Counted from the stretch's first letter, positions 1 through 9,114 are shown. The stretch: DNA of 64,000 nt from Bdellovibrio bacteriovorus (GCF_025558485.1 NZ_CP102930.1:1736001-1800000), one strand, 5' to 3'. Numbers and translations: made by a program. Notes: generated from the letters alone by a model not told the origin.

Positions 1-698
1 GCCAGAACTTCGGATTCCCCCAGACGCACACCCAACTGGATGATTTTCAGGGATTGTCGTGTCAGGTACAAATGCGCATCGGTTGAACCGGAAAAATCCC
101 CAAAGCCGGTCAGCTTCACCTGCAACTCGGGCAGATTGGCTTTGGCTGTCAGGTTTTTTCCCATGTTGGTCAGCAGCAGGTCACCGCTTTGCACCTGCAC
201 GTTCAGTTTCAGTTGCTGCGAAGTCACTTGCGTCTGAATATTTTGCAGGAAAATTCTTTGCAGCGGCAACTGTTCCAAAACCGCAAAAATCTGATCCATC
301 GGAAGTTCTTTGGACGGGGAGTCGTCCTTCAGGAAAGGATCAAGATTGATCTGTGCCTGCGGGGCGTCCACCACCACAGCAGACAAAGTCAGGCGTCCCC
401 CCAAAAGATGGAACAAGTCCACGAAGGCACGCACGCTGCCAATTTTAATTTCCGGCAGTGCTTCAGCCAGCGGGCCCTGACCTTCGATGATGACACCTTC
501 CAGAGCGGCTGAGGGGCGCAGGAAGCGCAACGAAAGTTTTTCCGCGCGGATTTTCACCGGCAGGTTTTCTGCGGAATAAGTCTGGATCTTATTCAGTGTC
601 CAGGCTTCAATTTTGGGTGCAAAGACCTGGGCCATCAGCACCCAGAGCACCAAAATCACAGCCAGCGGAGTGATAAGAATCCAAAAGACACGCTTCAC
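1..698 (-). CDS. AsmA/TamB-like envelope protein, N-terminal part (runs off left edge)
   Basis: Reading leftwards from a GTG at 698 gives 232 open codons without a stop to the window edge. Residues about 4-26 are one hydrophobic segment (WILITPLAVILVLWVLMA), followed by alternating short beta-strand-like stretches rich in 'L.V....L' patterns, as in AsmA/DUF748 proteins that are anchored in the inner membrane and span the periplasm. The GTG overlaps the stop of the upstream gene (GTGA), so the two are translationally coupled. The family call rests on architecture only; the C-terminus is outside the window. Confidence 0.55.
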   Translation of the reverse strand, partial: MKRVFWILITPLAVILVLWVLMAQVFAPKIEAWTLNKIQTYSAENLPVKIRAEKLSLRFLRPSAALEGVIIEGQGPLAEALPEIKIGSVRAFVDLFHLLGGRLTLSAVVVDAPQAQINLDPFLKDDSPSKELPMDQIFAVLEQLPLQRIFLQNIQTQVTSQQLKLNVQVQSGDLLLTNMGKNLTAKANLPELQVKLTGFGDFSGSTDAHLYLTRQSLKIIQLGVRLGESEVL

Positions 699-1750
699 TG
701 TCCGCTCCAGATACTCAGTAAAGCACTGGCCGCGCGATAGTGCGGGCGTGCTGCCAGCAGTCCTTCAAGAACTTCAATGGCTGTGTGTTTCTGGCCCAGT
801 CCCCACATCGCCTGCGCACGCAAATACGCCGTGGCAAAGAAGGTTTCCGGATCGTGGGCAAAAAAGATCTCGACCTTTGCAAGATCGGTTAGCAGTTCCA
901 CAAAGCGGCGGCATTTTAACAGCACTTCCAGACGGAACCAGATCAACGATTCCGTTTCCTCGCTGAATGAAAGCAGGGACAAGGCGTCTTCAAAACTTTC
1001 CAGCATGTAAGCGGCCACGGCAAAATCAAAAGCCATGTCGGGATGTTGTTCCGCGTGTTCGTGCATACTTTGCATCAGCACCTGCAAGGCCTGTTCAACC
1101 TCCGGATCACGCGGGGAATATTCCTCGGTGTTGATGCTGACCTTGCGCGAACGCGGAGTTCTGCGTGACAGAATCTCCAGGGCATAGCGCTGCTTGTGTT
1201 CATTCACTTCGCGGCGGATGTCGCTGTCACCGGGATAAAGTTTTTGCAGACGTTGCAACAGGGATTTTTCCTGCTCATACAACTGCTGCGTGCGCAGAGT
1301 GATAAGTTGTTCCAGCAAAGAACGTTTGTTGTTCAGATAATCTTTGTGCAGTTTGTACTTGCGGTTGCTGCGCCATTCGCCCAGGGTTTGTAAAGTCTGA
1401 CGAAGTGCCAAAGAACGCGAGGCCTCAGCTTGAGCATTGTCCTCTTCGATTCCGTCTGTCAGCGCGCGCACGGATTTTTCCTCCAGCTTGTCGCTGAAGA
1501 AACTCAGAGCCTCTAAAAAATATGGCCATGGAATCGGGAAGGATTCGTTTTCAATATGACGAAGAACAAAATCAATCAGCAGATGTTCGTTGCGTGATTG
1601 AATCAGAAAGCGAGAAAGGGCGTTGATGTTGTCCAGTGTGAAGTGATCGGGAGAAGACTCGATACTGCTGATAAGTTGCGTGGCAACCTCAGTGAGATCT
1701 TCAGACTGTCTGAGAAGACTTTGAATTTCTAATTCGACATAAGTGGACAA
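695..1750 (-). CDS. Helical repeat (TPR-like) protein, unknown role
   Basis: 351 residues, no signal peptide or membrane segment. The N-terminal half is acidic and helical; residues about 150-200 look coiled-coil (many Q/E/K/L); the C-terminal half carries TPR-like helical pairs (for example AYLRAQAMWGLGQKHTAIEVLEGLLAARPHYRAASALL). The start is a TTG at 1750 preceded, six bases away, by GGAGG. That Shine-Dalgarno sequence lies inside the 3' arm of the terminator hairpin of the preceding efp operon. It is coupled downstream to the AsmA-like gene by a 4-base overlap. No specific function can be read from the sequence. Confidence 0.75.
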   Translation of the reverse strand: MSTYVELEIQSLLRQSEDLTEVATQLISSIESSPDHFTLDNINALSRFLIQSRNEHLLIDFVLRHIENESFPIPWPYFLEALSFFSDKLEEKSVRALTDGIEEDNAQAEASRSLALRQTLQTLGEWRSNRKYKLHKDYLNNKRSLLEQLITLRTQQLYEQEKSLLQRLQKLYPGDSDIRREVNEHKQRYALEILSRRTPRSRKVSINTEEYSPRDPEVEQALQVLMQSMHEHAEQHPDMAFDFAVAAYMLESFEDALSLLSFSEETESLIWFRLEVLLKCRRFVELLTDLAKVEIFFAHDPETFFATAYLRAQAMWGLGQKHTAIEVLEGLLAARPHYRAASALLSIWSGQ

Positions 1751-1814
1751 AAAAAGCCTCCGCAGCTTAACTCATTTATTTTGCGATAAAATTGAGTGGT
1801 TGCGGAGACTTAAT
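1751..1814 (-). terminator. Intrinsic terminator of the efp operon, fused to the next gene's ribosome-binding site
   Basis: On the minus strand CTCCGCA...ACTCAATTTT pairs with a downstream arm ending TGCGGAG, followed by a run of seven T. The last stem bases plus one (GGAGG, 1757-1761) are correctly spaced from the TTG start at 1750, so hairpin, T-tract, ribosome site and start codon overlap. Confidence 0.75.
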
Positions 1815-1826
1815 ACTGAGCGTTAC

Positions 1827-2393
1827 TTATTTTTGGCTGACGCGCTCTACGTACTCACCTGTGGAGGTGTCAATACGAAGAACATCACCTTCGCTGATGT
1901 GCAAAGGCACGCCAACAACAAGGCCGGTTTCCATGGTTGCAGGCTTGGTTGCACCTGTCACACGGTCCCCTTTGATTCCTGGGTCTGTTTGAGCCACAGT
2001 CAGATTCACAGCTTTTGGCACATCACAAGCAACAGCTTTCTCGTTATAGAACAAGATAACCACTTTCAGGTTTTCTGTCAGATAGTACTTGGATTCGCCC
2101 AGGTCCTCTTCAGAGATGGCGATCTGTTCAAATGTCTCTTGAGACATGAAGTTGTAGCCCGTGTCGTCTTTGTAAAGGAAAGACATCTCTTTGTTTTCCA
2201 CGTTGGGAACTTCAAACTTCTCACCGGACTTGAAAGTGGATTCCAAGTTTTGGCCAGTCAGCATGTTTCTAAGTTTAGTACGGGTGAATTGATTCCCTTT
2301 ACCTGGTTTTACGTGTTGGAAATCCACGATGACGTAGGGTTTCCCCTCCAGCATGATTTTAAGACCTTTTCTAAAGTCCGACGTTTCGTACAT
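1827..2393 (-). CDS. efp: Translation elongation factor P
   Basis: 188 residues, the normal EF-P length. It rescues ribosomes stalled at polyproline stretches. The KOW-like N-terminal domain carries the loop HVKPGKGNQF, where Lys32 occupies the position modified in other EF-Ps (Lys34 in E. coli); OB-fold domains follow, ending with the typical GDRVTGATKPATMETG...VP..I.EGD region. I chose the ATG at 2393 (MYETSDFRKG) because AAGGA stands about eight bases upstream and homologues start here; an open extension to 2465 is not conserved. It lies 68 bases downstream of a TPR gene and is followed by a strong terminator. Confidence 0.97.
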   Translation of the reverse strand: MYETSDFRKGLKIMLEGKPYVIVDFQHVKPGKGNQFTRTKLRNMLTGQNLESTFKSGEKFEVPNVENKEMSFLYKDDTGYNFMSQETFEQIAISEEDLGESKYYLTENLKVVILFYNEKAVACDVPKAVNLTVAQTDPGIKGDRVTGATKPATMETGLVVGVPLHISEGDVLRIDTSTGEYVERVSQK

Positions 2394-2461
2394 GTTAAAT
2401 CCTTTTTTAAAATTCTTGGCTGAATTTAGAAGGGCATCATGACTTAAAGGGGCGCAGGTGG

Positions 2462-3289
2462 TCAACCTTGGGCGCGGTAGTCTTCGATTTTGCGAAGCAT
2501 CATCTCAAGGACTTCCAGCTTCTTTTCACGGATCAGTTGCTCGCGTGGCAGAAGTGGCTTCAGGGGAATGGCCTCATCAGAATCATTATAGCGAACCTGA
2601 AGGGTGTTCATGCGGCGTTGGATTTCCGGATGATCGCCAAACTCAATGCGGGTGTCTTTTAAAAGAGCATGCGCTTTTTCCAAGTCATTGCGCACAATAA
2701 AAGCGTCGATCAGGGAAAGCATGCGTTCCAATGCCTTATTGGTGGTCACCGGGGTCGGGCGGATCACCACCTCTTCCGGGGCGAAATCAGGCGGGCGTTC
2801 GGTCGTTGCTGCCGCCGCTTGCAGGTTGACCTCCGGAAGTTTCGTCATGGAAAAGACGTCTTCGTCGTATTCGTCCGCCGTCAGGGATTCCAGTTTCTGC
2901 ACGGCTTTTTGCGCGCTTTTGGAATTGGGATTCAGGAATAAAACCATTTTAAAGGCTTTAAGGGCGTCTTTCGGATTTTTCTGAGCCAGGTAAACTTCCG
3001 CCGTCAGTTGGTGCGCCAGAATATTTTCGGCAGACAAAGAGGTGGCTTTTTTCAAGGCCTCTTGCGCTTTTCCAAGCTCGCCCAGATCACGCATCACCTT
3101 GGCAAAGGTGACCAAGCCGCCGACAAATAGCGGGTGGCGTTGAACGCCCAAAGTCACCGTTTTGCGGGCCTCTTGCAGCATTCCCATCTCACGATATGCC
3201 TCGGCCAGAGGGGCGAAAACCTGAGAATTCGGATCTTTCTCAAGGAGACTCTGGTACTTTTCGATGGTGCTTGCTTCAATTTTGGGCAT
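2462..3289 (-). CDS. TPR-repeat protein
   Basis: 275 residues without signal peptide. At least three consecutive TPR units occupy residues about 10-135 (APLAEAYREMGMLQEARKTV, FAKVMRDLGELGKAQEALKKA, QLTAEVYLAQKNPKDALKAF). A Glu/Asp- and Pro-rich linker follows, then a C-terminal helical segment (about 185-275) with another repeat-like pair. It is first in a minus-strand unit with efp and is divergent from ruvC, sharing the short region 3290-3366. Likely a cytoplasmic scaffold; partners unknown. Confidence 0.8.
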   Translation of the reverse strand: MPKIEASTIEKYQSLLEKDPNSQVFAPLAEAYREMGMLQEARKTVTLGVQRHPLFVGGLVTFAKVMRDLGELGKAQEALKKATSLSAENILAHQLTAEVYLAQKNPKDALKAFKMVLFLNPNSKSAQKAVQKLESLTADEYDEDVFSMTKLPEVNLQAAAATTERPPDFAPEEVVIRPTPVTTNKALERMLSLIDAFIVRNDLEKAHALLKDTRIEFGDHPEIQRRMNTLQVRYNDSDEAIPLKPLLPREQLIREKKLEVLEMMLRKIEDYRAQG

Positions 3290-3366
3290 AGACTGATACT
3301 AGAGCAGATTTATTGACTAAGCAATATCTACGACGCCATAGTGGAAATATAAAAAAGGAACATTCT

Positions 3367-3867
3367 TTGATCATTCTTGGGGTCGATCCCGGTTCTCGCA
3401 TTACAGGTTTTGGAGTTGTCCGTGTTCACAACGGAAAGATTGAACATATCAATCACGGTGTGATCCTGATGGACGCTGACGATGCTTTCCCGCTGCGCAT
3501 GAAAGAGCTGGGTTCGGCATTCCGCGAGGTCATGGAAAAGTACAAACCCCAGCAAGTGGTCATCGAAAAAATCTTTTTGGGAAAAAACGCCGACAGTGCC
3601 TTTAAGTTGGGCCACGCCCGCGGAGTCATCATGTATGAAGCCGGTTTGGGTGGGGCGGAAGTGCAGGAATACGCCACACGTTCCGTAAAAAAAGGTGTCA
3701 CCGGAAACGGGGGCGCCTCCAAAGAGGACGTTCAGGCCATCTTAAAAGTCATGCTGAGCTTGAAAACCATCAGCCGCATTGACGCCTCTGATGCCCTGGC
3801 CATGGCCTGTTACCATGCCTTCGAGATGAAGAAAAAAGCGATTATGCAAAGAGCGGTGAGTTTATGA
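3367..3867 (+). CDS. ruvC: Holliday junction resolvase RuvC
   Basis: RNase H-fold endonuclease that cuts Holliday junctions with RuvAB. With the TTG start at 3367 (AAGGA about seven bases upstream) the protein is 166 residues and the acidic catalytic set falls at Asp7 (GVDPGSR), Glu67 (VIEK), Asp139 and Asp142 (IDASDALA), matching E. coli numbering closely. An in-frame open extension to 3313 lacks conservation. It overlaps ruvA by ATGA, the first link of a ruvC-ruvA-ruvB operon. The gene itself looks intact although the third member is broken. Confidence 0.95.
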   Translation: MIILGVDPGSRITGFGVVRVHNGKIEHINHGVILMDADDAFPLRMKELGSAFREVMEKYKPQQVVIEKIFLGKNADSAFKLGHARGVIMYEAGLGGAEVQEYATRSVKKGVTGNGGASKEDVQAILKVMLSLKTISRIDASDALAMACYHAFEMKKKAIMQRAVSL

Positions 3868-4451
3868 TTGGATATCTGCGCGGTAAAATTATTGAAGTGA
3901 TGAACGACTCCGCTTTGATTGATGTGCAAGGGGTGGGGTATGAAATCCTGGCCTCCGCTCATACTTTGGGGGATTTGCAGACTCTTCTGGGGAATGACAT
4001 CATCGTCTGGATTCACACCCACGTGCGCGAAGATGCCTTGCAGTTGTTCGGCTTCCACGACAAGGAAGAAAAAAATCTGTTTCTGTCTTTGCTAAAAGTA
4101 AATGGCGTGGGACCTAAGATGGCATTGAGCATTCTTTCCGGCGGTCGTCCGGCCCAGATTCAGGAAATGATCGAGGCGGGGAATGCCAAGGCGCTTTCCG
4201 GTTTACCGAAGGTCGGCAAAAAAACTGCTGAACAGATCATCCTGACCCTCAAGGGCAAGCTGGTTTCCATCGAGGAAAACGGCCCGGTGAAATCCAAATC
4301 TCAGGGACACACGCAAATCACTTCGGCGTTACTCAATCTGGGCTACAAATCCCAGATGGTGGATCAGTTTGTTTCCACGCTGCCTGTGGATATCAGCGTT
4401 GAAGACGGTGTTCGTAAAGGTCTTCAGACCTTGTCTGGGAGCTTGTCATGA
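3864..4451 (+). CDS. ruvA: Holliday junction DNA helicase subunit RuvA
   Basis: 195 residues. RuvA tetramers bind the four-way junction and recruit RuvB. The N-terminal OB domain starts MIGYLRGKI, the two helix-hairpin-helix motifs are at [16 protein letters not shown] and [23 protein letters not shown] (residues about 77-135), and a short C-terminal RuvB-binding domain (about 148-195) is present. It starts inside the ruvC stop and its own stop overlaps the ruvB ATG, so the three genes form one coupled operon. All domains are complete. Confidence 0.96.
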   Translation: MIGYLRGKIIEVMNDSALIDVQGVGYEILASAHTLGDLQTLLGNDIIVWIHTHVREDALQLFGFHDKEEKNLFLSLLKVNGVGPKMALSILSGGRPAQIQEMIEAGNAKALSGLPKVGKKTAEQIILTLKGKLVSIEENGPVKSKSQGHTQITSALLNLGYKSQMVDQFVSTLPVDISVEDGVRKGLQTLSGSLS

Positions 4452-4957
4452 GTCGTATTTTGGAAGGTGATCCGGTTGAGGGCGAAAAGTCCTGGGAAAA
4501 TGAATTGCGCCCCCAGCGCTTTGAGGATTTCCCCGGACAGGACGACGTGAAAGAGAAATTAAAAGTCTTCGTGGCGGCAGCCAAACATCGTGGTGAATCT
4601 TTGGATCACGTGCTGCTGGCGGGGCCTCCGGGTTTGGGTAAAACCACGTTGTCCAAGATCATTGCCAACGACATGGGCGCGGAAATCAAAATGACATCGG
4701 CGCCTGCGATTGACAAAAAGGGTGATCTGGCGGCGATTTTGACTTCCCTGAAACCCAACTCGGTGTTGTTCATTGATGAAATTCATCGTCTGAGCCGTCA
4801 TGTGGAAGAATATCTTTATACAGCGATGGAAGATTATTACATCGACATCGTGACGGGTGAAGGCCTGGGCGCGCGCTCGATGAAATTCACTTTGGCGCCG
4901 TTCACTTTGGTGGGGGCGACCACTGCGTTCTGGACGCGAATGCTATCACAACACTGA
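4448..4957 (+). pseudogene. ruvB: RuvB branch-migration ATPase, truncated after codon 159
   Basis: The first 159 residues are a normal RuvB: Walker [10 protein letters not shown], Walker [10 protein letters not shown], then the presensor stretch [18 protein letters not shown] and sensor-1 LVGATT. At base 4924 homology stops abruptly; ten unrelated residues ([10 protein letters not shown]) precede a stop. The remaining half (rest of the AAA+ lid with the arginine finger, and the winged-helix DNA-binding domain) is missing and does not reappear in the window. About 130 bases later the reading frame of an RCC1-repeat gene begins, also without its natural 5' end. So this is a junction of two gene fragments. 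The product should lack ATPase ring and DNA-binding activity. Confidence 0.9.
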
Positions 4958-4963
4958 CCCTCA

Positions 4964-4991
4964 TTGCAAGGGTCATGTTCGTATCTAGAAT
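4964..4991 (+). promoter_or_regulatory. Candidate sigma-70 promoter downstream of the ruvB break
   Basis: TTGCAA, 16-base spacer, TAGAAT. It lies in the non-ruvB segment between 4925 and 5054 and points at the RCC1 frame, so this segment may be the original upstream region of that gene. Pattern match only. Confidence 0.35.
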
Positions 4992-5054
4992 AGAAGGAAG
5001 GGTTTGTAAGTAAGGAAGATGCTATAGCTATGCTACCATTTATAGTGTTTTTGT

Positions 5055-6977
5055 GTGTTTTGGGGGCGGGATAACGACGGTGGCCTGCCGGGATCTGTCG
5101 GGGGCCGTGTTCTGCTGCCAACGAAATTTGTGAACTCAGGTGTTACCCAGGTTGCGGCCAGTTCAAACGCATTTTGTTATGTGAAAACGAACAAGGATCT
5201 GATGTGCTGGGGAACTGACTATTCAGGTGTTTTCGGTACGGGTTCCATGAATGCCAGTCGCACGATTGGTTCGCCGCAGTTGGTGACAGGGCAGGTGGAG
5301 GAAATGCGCCTTATTGCCGCCACCAGCGGCAACACCCTGTGTGCGGTTAAGCTGGACTCTGTGACACCGACTCAGAAAAACCTTTTCTGCTGGGGTAACA
5401 GATCGACAGGGTACTCTTCAGGAAACACAGCGACTGTGCCGGCGACTCCACTGGCGGAAAATATAGTTTCCTACGACCTTTTTAACGACAGCATTTGTGT
5501 GCAAAAAGATGAAGGCGCACCCGCCGTGCGCAAGAACTACTGCTGGGGAAGTGGCAGCAATGGCCAGCTGACTCCGGGCGCCAGTGGTGCGGGGTCTGCT
5601 GTACCGGTTGAAATGAGTGCCGATTACAAGGACATCGTCACCTCGCAGGAATCATTGATTGGTCTAAAAAACGACGGCAGTGTCTGGACCTGGGGGGCGG
5701 GAGGCCGAATCCCTGGTGGGAATCCGATGGTGGCGGCCTCGGCGCCAGTGCAATTGATCAGTGGTGGGGTGAAGCAGTTACTGAGAATGTCGAATAGATA
5801 TGGTCCCTTCGAGGGGATGGACCCACGTTGCGTGCTGATGCAGGATTCCTCTGTGCAGTGCTGGATGGTGTCGCCACTGCCGGTGAATAAAACTCTTCCG
5901 GTGACTGTGATTCCCTCCGGCGTGCAGTCGGTCTCGGTCAGTAATGTGTTTCATGAAAACTACCAATCCGCCTGCTCATTGATGGACTCTGGTGAAGTTC
6001 TTTGCTGGGGTCAGAATTCGGTGGGGCAAATCGGGGATCGCACCTTGTTCCCTCGATTGGTGCCGACTCAGGCCTTGTCTCGTAATCAGCGGCAGATCGC
6101 GACCGGTCGCGAACGAAGTTGTTCAGTTTCCTCATACGGCGAGCTAAGATGCTGGGGGCAGAACTCTGGAAATTACAGCCTTGGGGTGAGCGCCACGTTT
6201 ACAGTCTTTAAGACTCCTAAAATCATTATTGAAAAAGATGTCAGCAAGGTTTCGTTGAATGATGATGGTGGTTGTGCCGTGTTAACCACGGGTGGCTTGA
6301 ATTGCTGGGGCGACAATAACAGTGGTCAGAGCAAGCCCGGAAGCGCCAGCAGCAGCTCTCTTCCGAATCTGGTGTTGTCGTCCGGGGTTCGGGATGTTGA
6401 AACCTCGTCGCAGGCTGCCTGTTATATTGCCACGAATGACGATCTTTTCTGCTGGGGGGATAACTCGCAAATGCAACTGGGTTTGGGGGACACCGTGGAT
6501 CGAACCACCATTCCCGCGACGCCTTTGTTATCGGGTGTGGACTCCGTTTCTATGGGCGGAAGTGAAACGGTGCCGGCATCCTGTGCTGTTATGAAAGATG
6601 GTGACATGAAGTGCTGGGGAAGCGGCATGGCTTGTCTGGGGACTGGCAATGACACCCCGACGACGTTGCTTGCAAATGTGAAGAAGGTCTCTATTGGACG
6701 AATTCATATGTGTGCGATCGTCGGGGATGAGCACCGTCTTGTCTGCTGGGGGCAGAACAACAAGGGGCAGTTGGGTATTGGTACCACGACCGATCAATGT
6801 TTTTCATCTGGTCCGGCGACGGTGGTTGCACAAGGCGTTCGTGACGTATCGGTGGGTAATGAAAGCACCTGTTTTGTACTTGAAAGCGGCGAAATGAAGT
6901 GCATGGGTGATAACAACAAGGGAGTTGTGGGAACCGCAGACCGTTTCCCGTTCCCACGCACGATCTGGGGCTTGTAG
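5055..6977 (+). CDS. RCC1-repeat (beta-propeller) protein, 5' end missing or shifted
   Basis: 640 residues made almost entirely of about 13 RCC1-type repeats of roughly 45-60 residues, each centred on a C-W-G motif (LMCWGTDYSG, VLCWGQNSVGQIG, LNCWGDNNSGQ, LVCWGQNNKGQLGIG, and weaker ones such as VWTWGAGG). Such proteins fold as seven-bladed propellers; those with paired Cys are usually extracytoplasmic. The frame begins with a repeat core (VFWGRDNDGG) and no signal peptide, directly after a stop at 5043. A short peptide in another frame from the ATG at 5032 (MLPFIVFLCVLGAG) looks like a signal sequence and would join by one frameshift near 5072. Either the 5' part was lost at the ruvB junction, or a frameshift separates signal and body. 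Confidence 0.7.
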   Translation: MFWGRDNDGGLPGSVGGRVLLPTKFVNSGVTQVAASSNAFCYVKTNKDLMCWGTDYSGVFGTGSMNASRTIGSPQLVTGQVEEMRLIAATSGNTLCAVKLDSVTPTQKNLFCWGNRSTGYSSGNTATVPATPLAENIVSYDLFNDSICVQKDEGAPAVRKNYCWGSGSNGQLTPGASGAGSAVPVEMSADYKDIVTSQESLIGLKNDGSVWTWGAGGRIPGGNPMVAASAPVQLISGGVKQLLRMSNRYGPFEGMDPRCVLMQDSSVQCWMVSPLPVNKTLPVTVIPSGVQSVSVSNVFHENYQSACSLMDSGEVLCWGQNSVGQIGDRTLFPRLVPTQALSRNQRQIATGRERSCSVSSYGELRCWGQNSGNYSLGVSATFTVFKTPKIIIEKDVSKVSLNDDGGCAVLTTGGLNCWGDNNSGQSKPGSASSSSLPNLVLSSGVRDVETSSQAACYIATNDDLFCWGDNSQMQLGLGDTVDRTTIPATPLLSGVDSVSMGGSETVPASCAVMKDGDMKCWGSGMACLGTGNDTPTTLLANVKKVSIGRIHMCAIVGDEHRLVCWGQNNKGQLGIGTTTDQCFSSGPATVVAQGVRDVSVGNESTCFVLESGEMKCMGDNNKGVVGTADRFPFPRTIWGL

Positions 6978-7023
6978 GTCTTTTCTTTGTAAATCGTTTT
7001 CAGAAAATATGATTTTTTCACGA

Positions 7024-7048
7024 AGCCGGAGCAAATCCGGCTTTGTTG
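7024..7048 (+). terminator. Intrinsic terminator after the RCC1 gene
   Basis: Stem AGCCGGA / TCCGGCT with loop GCAAA, followed by TTGTTGTTTG; 46 bases after the stop codon. Confidence 0.75.
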
Positions 7049-7176
7049 TTTGTCGTATTTTGAGTCTTTTGCAGGTTTTTATGTTGGGGTCCCCATCATC
7101 CTGTTAGAATAATCAGCGGTTCGCCTATGACAATCGGGCGATATTTTGTTCTGGGCTGATTTTTGGGGAGAAAAAT

Positions 7177-8178
7177 ATGGCATCGAAACAACCGTTGAGC
7201 ATCGAGGTCCTAAGGGGCCCCGTCGTGGAAAGTCTTCATCAGGTCATGGTTGTGGTCGTCAATGAGCTTGGCAGTGTGATTCAGTATTGGGGGCATCCCC
7301 AGTTCTTAACCATGCCCCGCAGTGCCATCAAGATGCTTCAGGCTTTGCCTTTGATCGAATCCGGTGCCGCAGATAAATTCAATCTTGAAGACAAGCATAT
7401 TGCATTGGCCTGTTCATCCCATCGCGGGGAAAAGGAACATCTGGCAGCACTGGCCCAGTGGGCGGAAAAGGCGGGTTTGAAAGAATCGCAATTCGTGTGC
7501 GGTCCACATCTGCCATACCACGAAGCCAGTGCGCATGAAATGATCCGCCATCAGCATAAGCCCACGGTGTTCTGTAACAATTGTGCCGGAAAACATTCCG
7601 GTATCATCACAACGTGTCTGCATTTGGGGGAAGATCCTGCGGGCTATGAAAAATACGAACACAATGCCCAGAAAAGATTGCGCAAGATTCTGACGGAAAC
7701 TTTGAAAGTGGATCATTCAAAACTTCCTTACGGTGTGGATGGTTGTGGTATTCCGACCTATGCCGTGCCTTTGCAATCCATGGCCGTGGGCATGTCCACC
7801 TTCATCAATCCAAAGGAAAATCCAGCTCGCAAAGCCGCAGCAGCAAGGATTTTGCACGCCGTGCGCACGCATCCGTTTTATATTTCCGGCAGTGACAATT
7901 TCGCCACAGTTGTGATCGAAAAGTCACAGGGCCGGGCTATTATCAAAGGTGGTGCGGAAGGTGTGTTCTGTGGTGTTCTTCCTGAAAAGAAAGTCGCTTT
8001 TGCGGTGAAAGCCGCAGATGGGGCGGGACGTGCGGCTCAGGTGGCAACAGCTTCGTTGTTATTGAAGCTGGGCGGTCTTTCACAAGAGGAATTTAAGGCT
8101 CTTTCTGAATACACCATGCCTGTCATCACCAACTGGCGTGGAGACGTGGTCGGGCAAATCCGCATTGCGAAGGGCTGA
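7177..8178 (+). CDS. L-asparaginase, Rhizobium-type (asparaginase II family)
   Basis: 333 residues, cytoplasmic, hydrolysing L-asparagine to aspartate and ammonia. It belongs to the family of Rhizobium etli asparaginase, not the E. coli AnsA/AnsB type. Visible family markers in order: PRSAIK (Ser-x-x-Lys tandem), CSSHRGE (second Ser), NNCAGKHSG and VDGCGIPTY (zinc-binding cysteines) and AVKAADG (second catalytic Lys). It begins after a terminator and a 130-base leader with GGGGAG before the ATG. The lpxC ATG is only 24 bases downstream, so the two are probably co-transcribed without a clear functional link. Confidence 0.85.
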   Translation: MASKQPLSIEVLRGPVVESLHQVMVVVVNELGSVIQYWGHPQFLTMPRSAIKMLQALPLIESGAADKFNLEDKHIALACSSHRGEKEHLAALAQWAEKAGLKESQFVCGPHLPYHEASAHEMIRHQHKPTVFCNNCAGKHSGIITTCLHLGEDPAGYEKYEHNAQKRLRKILTETLKVDHSKLPYGVDGCGIPTYAVPLQSMAVGMSTFINPKENPARKAAAARILHAVRTHPFYISGSDNFATVVIEKSQGRAIIKGGAEGVFCGVLPEKKVAFAVKAADGAGRAAQVATASLLLKLGGLSQEEFKALSEYTMPVITNWRGDVVGQIRIAKG

Positions 8179-8202
8179 CAGTTACGGTACAGTCTAGACA
8201 AG

Positions 8203-9111
8203 ATGTTCTTACAGAAAACAATTCGCAAAAAGACTGTTGTTCAGGGGATCGGAATTCACTCTGGCGATCCTTGCACTCTGACCTTCCGACCGGCTCCTGC
8301 TGATACGGGTGTTTACTTTATCCGCACAGATTTACCGGGAAGCCCTTCTTTGAAAGTCACAGCCCGCAATGTTCAGGCCACCTCGCACCAGACAACCATC
8401 GGGGGTCCGGAGTTTTCCGTGGCGACGATTGAACACTGTGTTTCCGCGCTTTCCGCACTTCGCATTGATAACTTATTCATCGAGCTGGATGGCCCTGAAA
8501 TTCCCATTGGTGATGGCAGCGCCAAAGTTTTCCTGGATGCTTTGCTGGCCGTGGGGATTGTTGAACAGGATCAGCCGCGCAAGTACTGCTACATTACAGA
8601 GCCTATTTATTTCAGCGAAGGTGATAAGCATGCCTACGTGGTTCCGTATCATGGTCTGCGTTTGACCGTGACCATTGATTTCCCGAATCCGACCATTGGC
8701 AAACAAACCATTGATCTGGACATCAACGAACAATCCTTCGGACGTGATGTTGCCAACGCCCGCACCTTTGGATTCATGAAAGACGTGGAAGCCTTGAAGT
8801 CCCGTGGTCTGGCCAAGGGCGGAAGTCTGGACAACTGTGTGGTTCTGGATGGTGAAACGGTTGTGAACCCCGGGGGGCTTCGCTGGGCCGATGAGTTTGT
8901 ACGTCATAAGGCACTGGATGCCCTGGGTGATCTGGTGACACTGGAAATGCCTTTGATGGGGCATGTGGTGTTATATAAGGCCGGTCATGATGTGATGAAC
9001 AAGCTTGTGCGCAAAATCTGGGATTCCCCGAACAGTTATCGCCATGTCGAGCTGGGTGCGGATATTTCCGAGGAAGTTCAGCGTTACACAGGCTGGACCG
9101 TTCCTGTCTGA
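8203..9111 (+). CDS. lpxC: UDP-3-O-acyl-N-acetylglucosamine deacetylase LpxC
   Basis: 302 residues. Zinc amidase making the first committed step of lipid A synthesis. Zinc ligands are seen at IEHCVSALSAL (His of the first domain) and in HKALDALGDL (His-x3-Asp) of the second; the catalytic His is in YKAGHDVMNKL, and GIGIHSG and SLDNCVVLD are further family motifs. The start ATG is at 8203 with a weak ribosome site. It follows the asparaginase gene closely and ends at a symmetrical hairpin. The organism therefore makes a lipid A-containing outer membrane. Confidence 0.96.
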   Translation: MFLQKTIRKKTVVQGIGIHSGDPCTLTFRPAPADTGVYFIRTDLPGSPSLKVTARNVQATSHQTTIGGPEFSVATIEHCVSALSALRIDNLFIELDGPEIPIGDGSAKVFLDALLAVGIVEQDQPRKYCYITEPIYFSEGDKHAYVVPYHGLRLTVTIDFPNPTIGKQTIDLDINEQSFGRDVANARTFGFMKDVEALKSRGLAKGGSLDNCVVLDGETVVNPGGLRWADEFVRHKALDALGDLVTLEMPLMGHVVLYKAGHDVMNKLVRKIWDSPNSYRHVELGADISEEVQRYTGWTVPV

Positions 9112-9114
9112 AAG

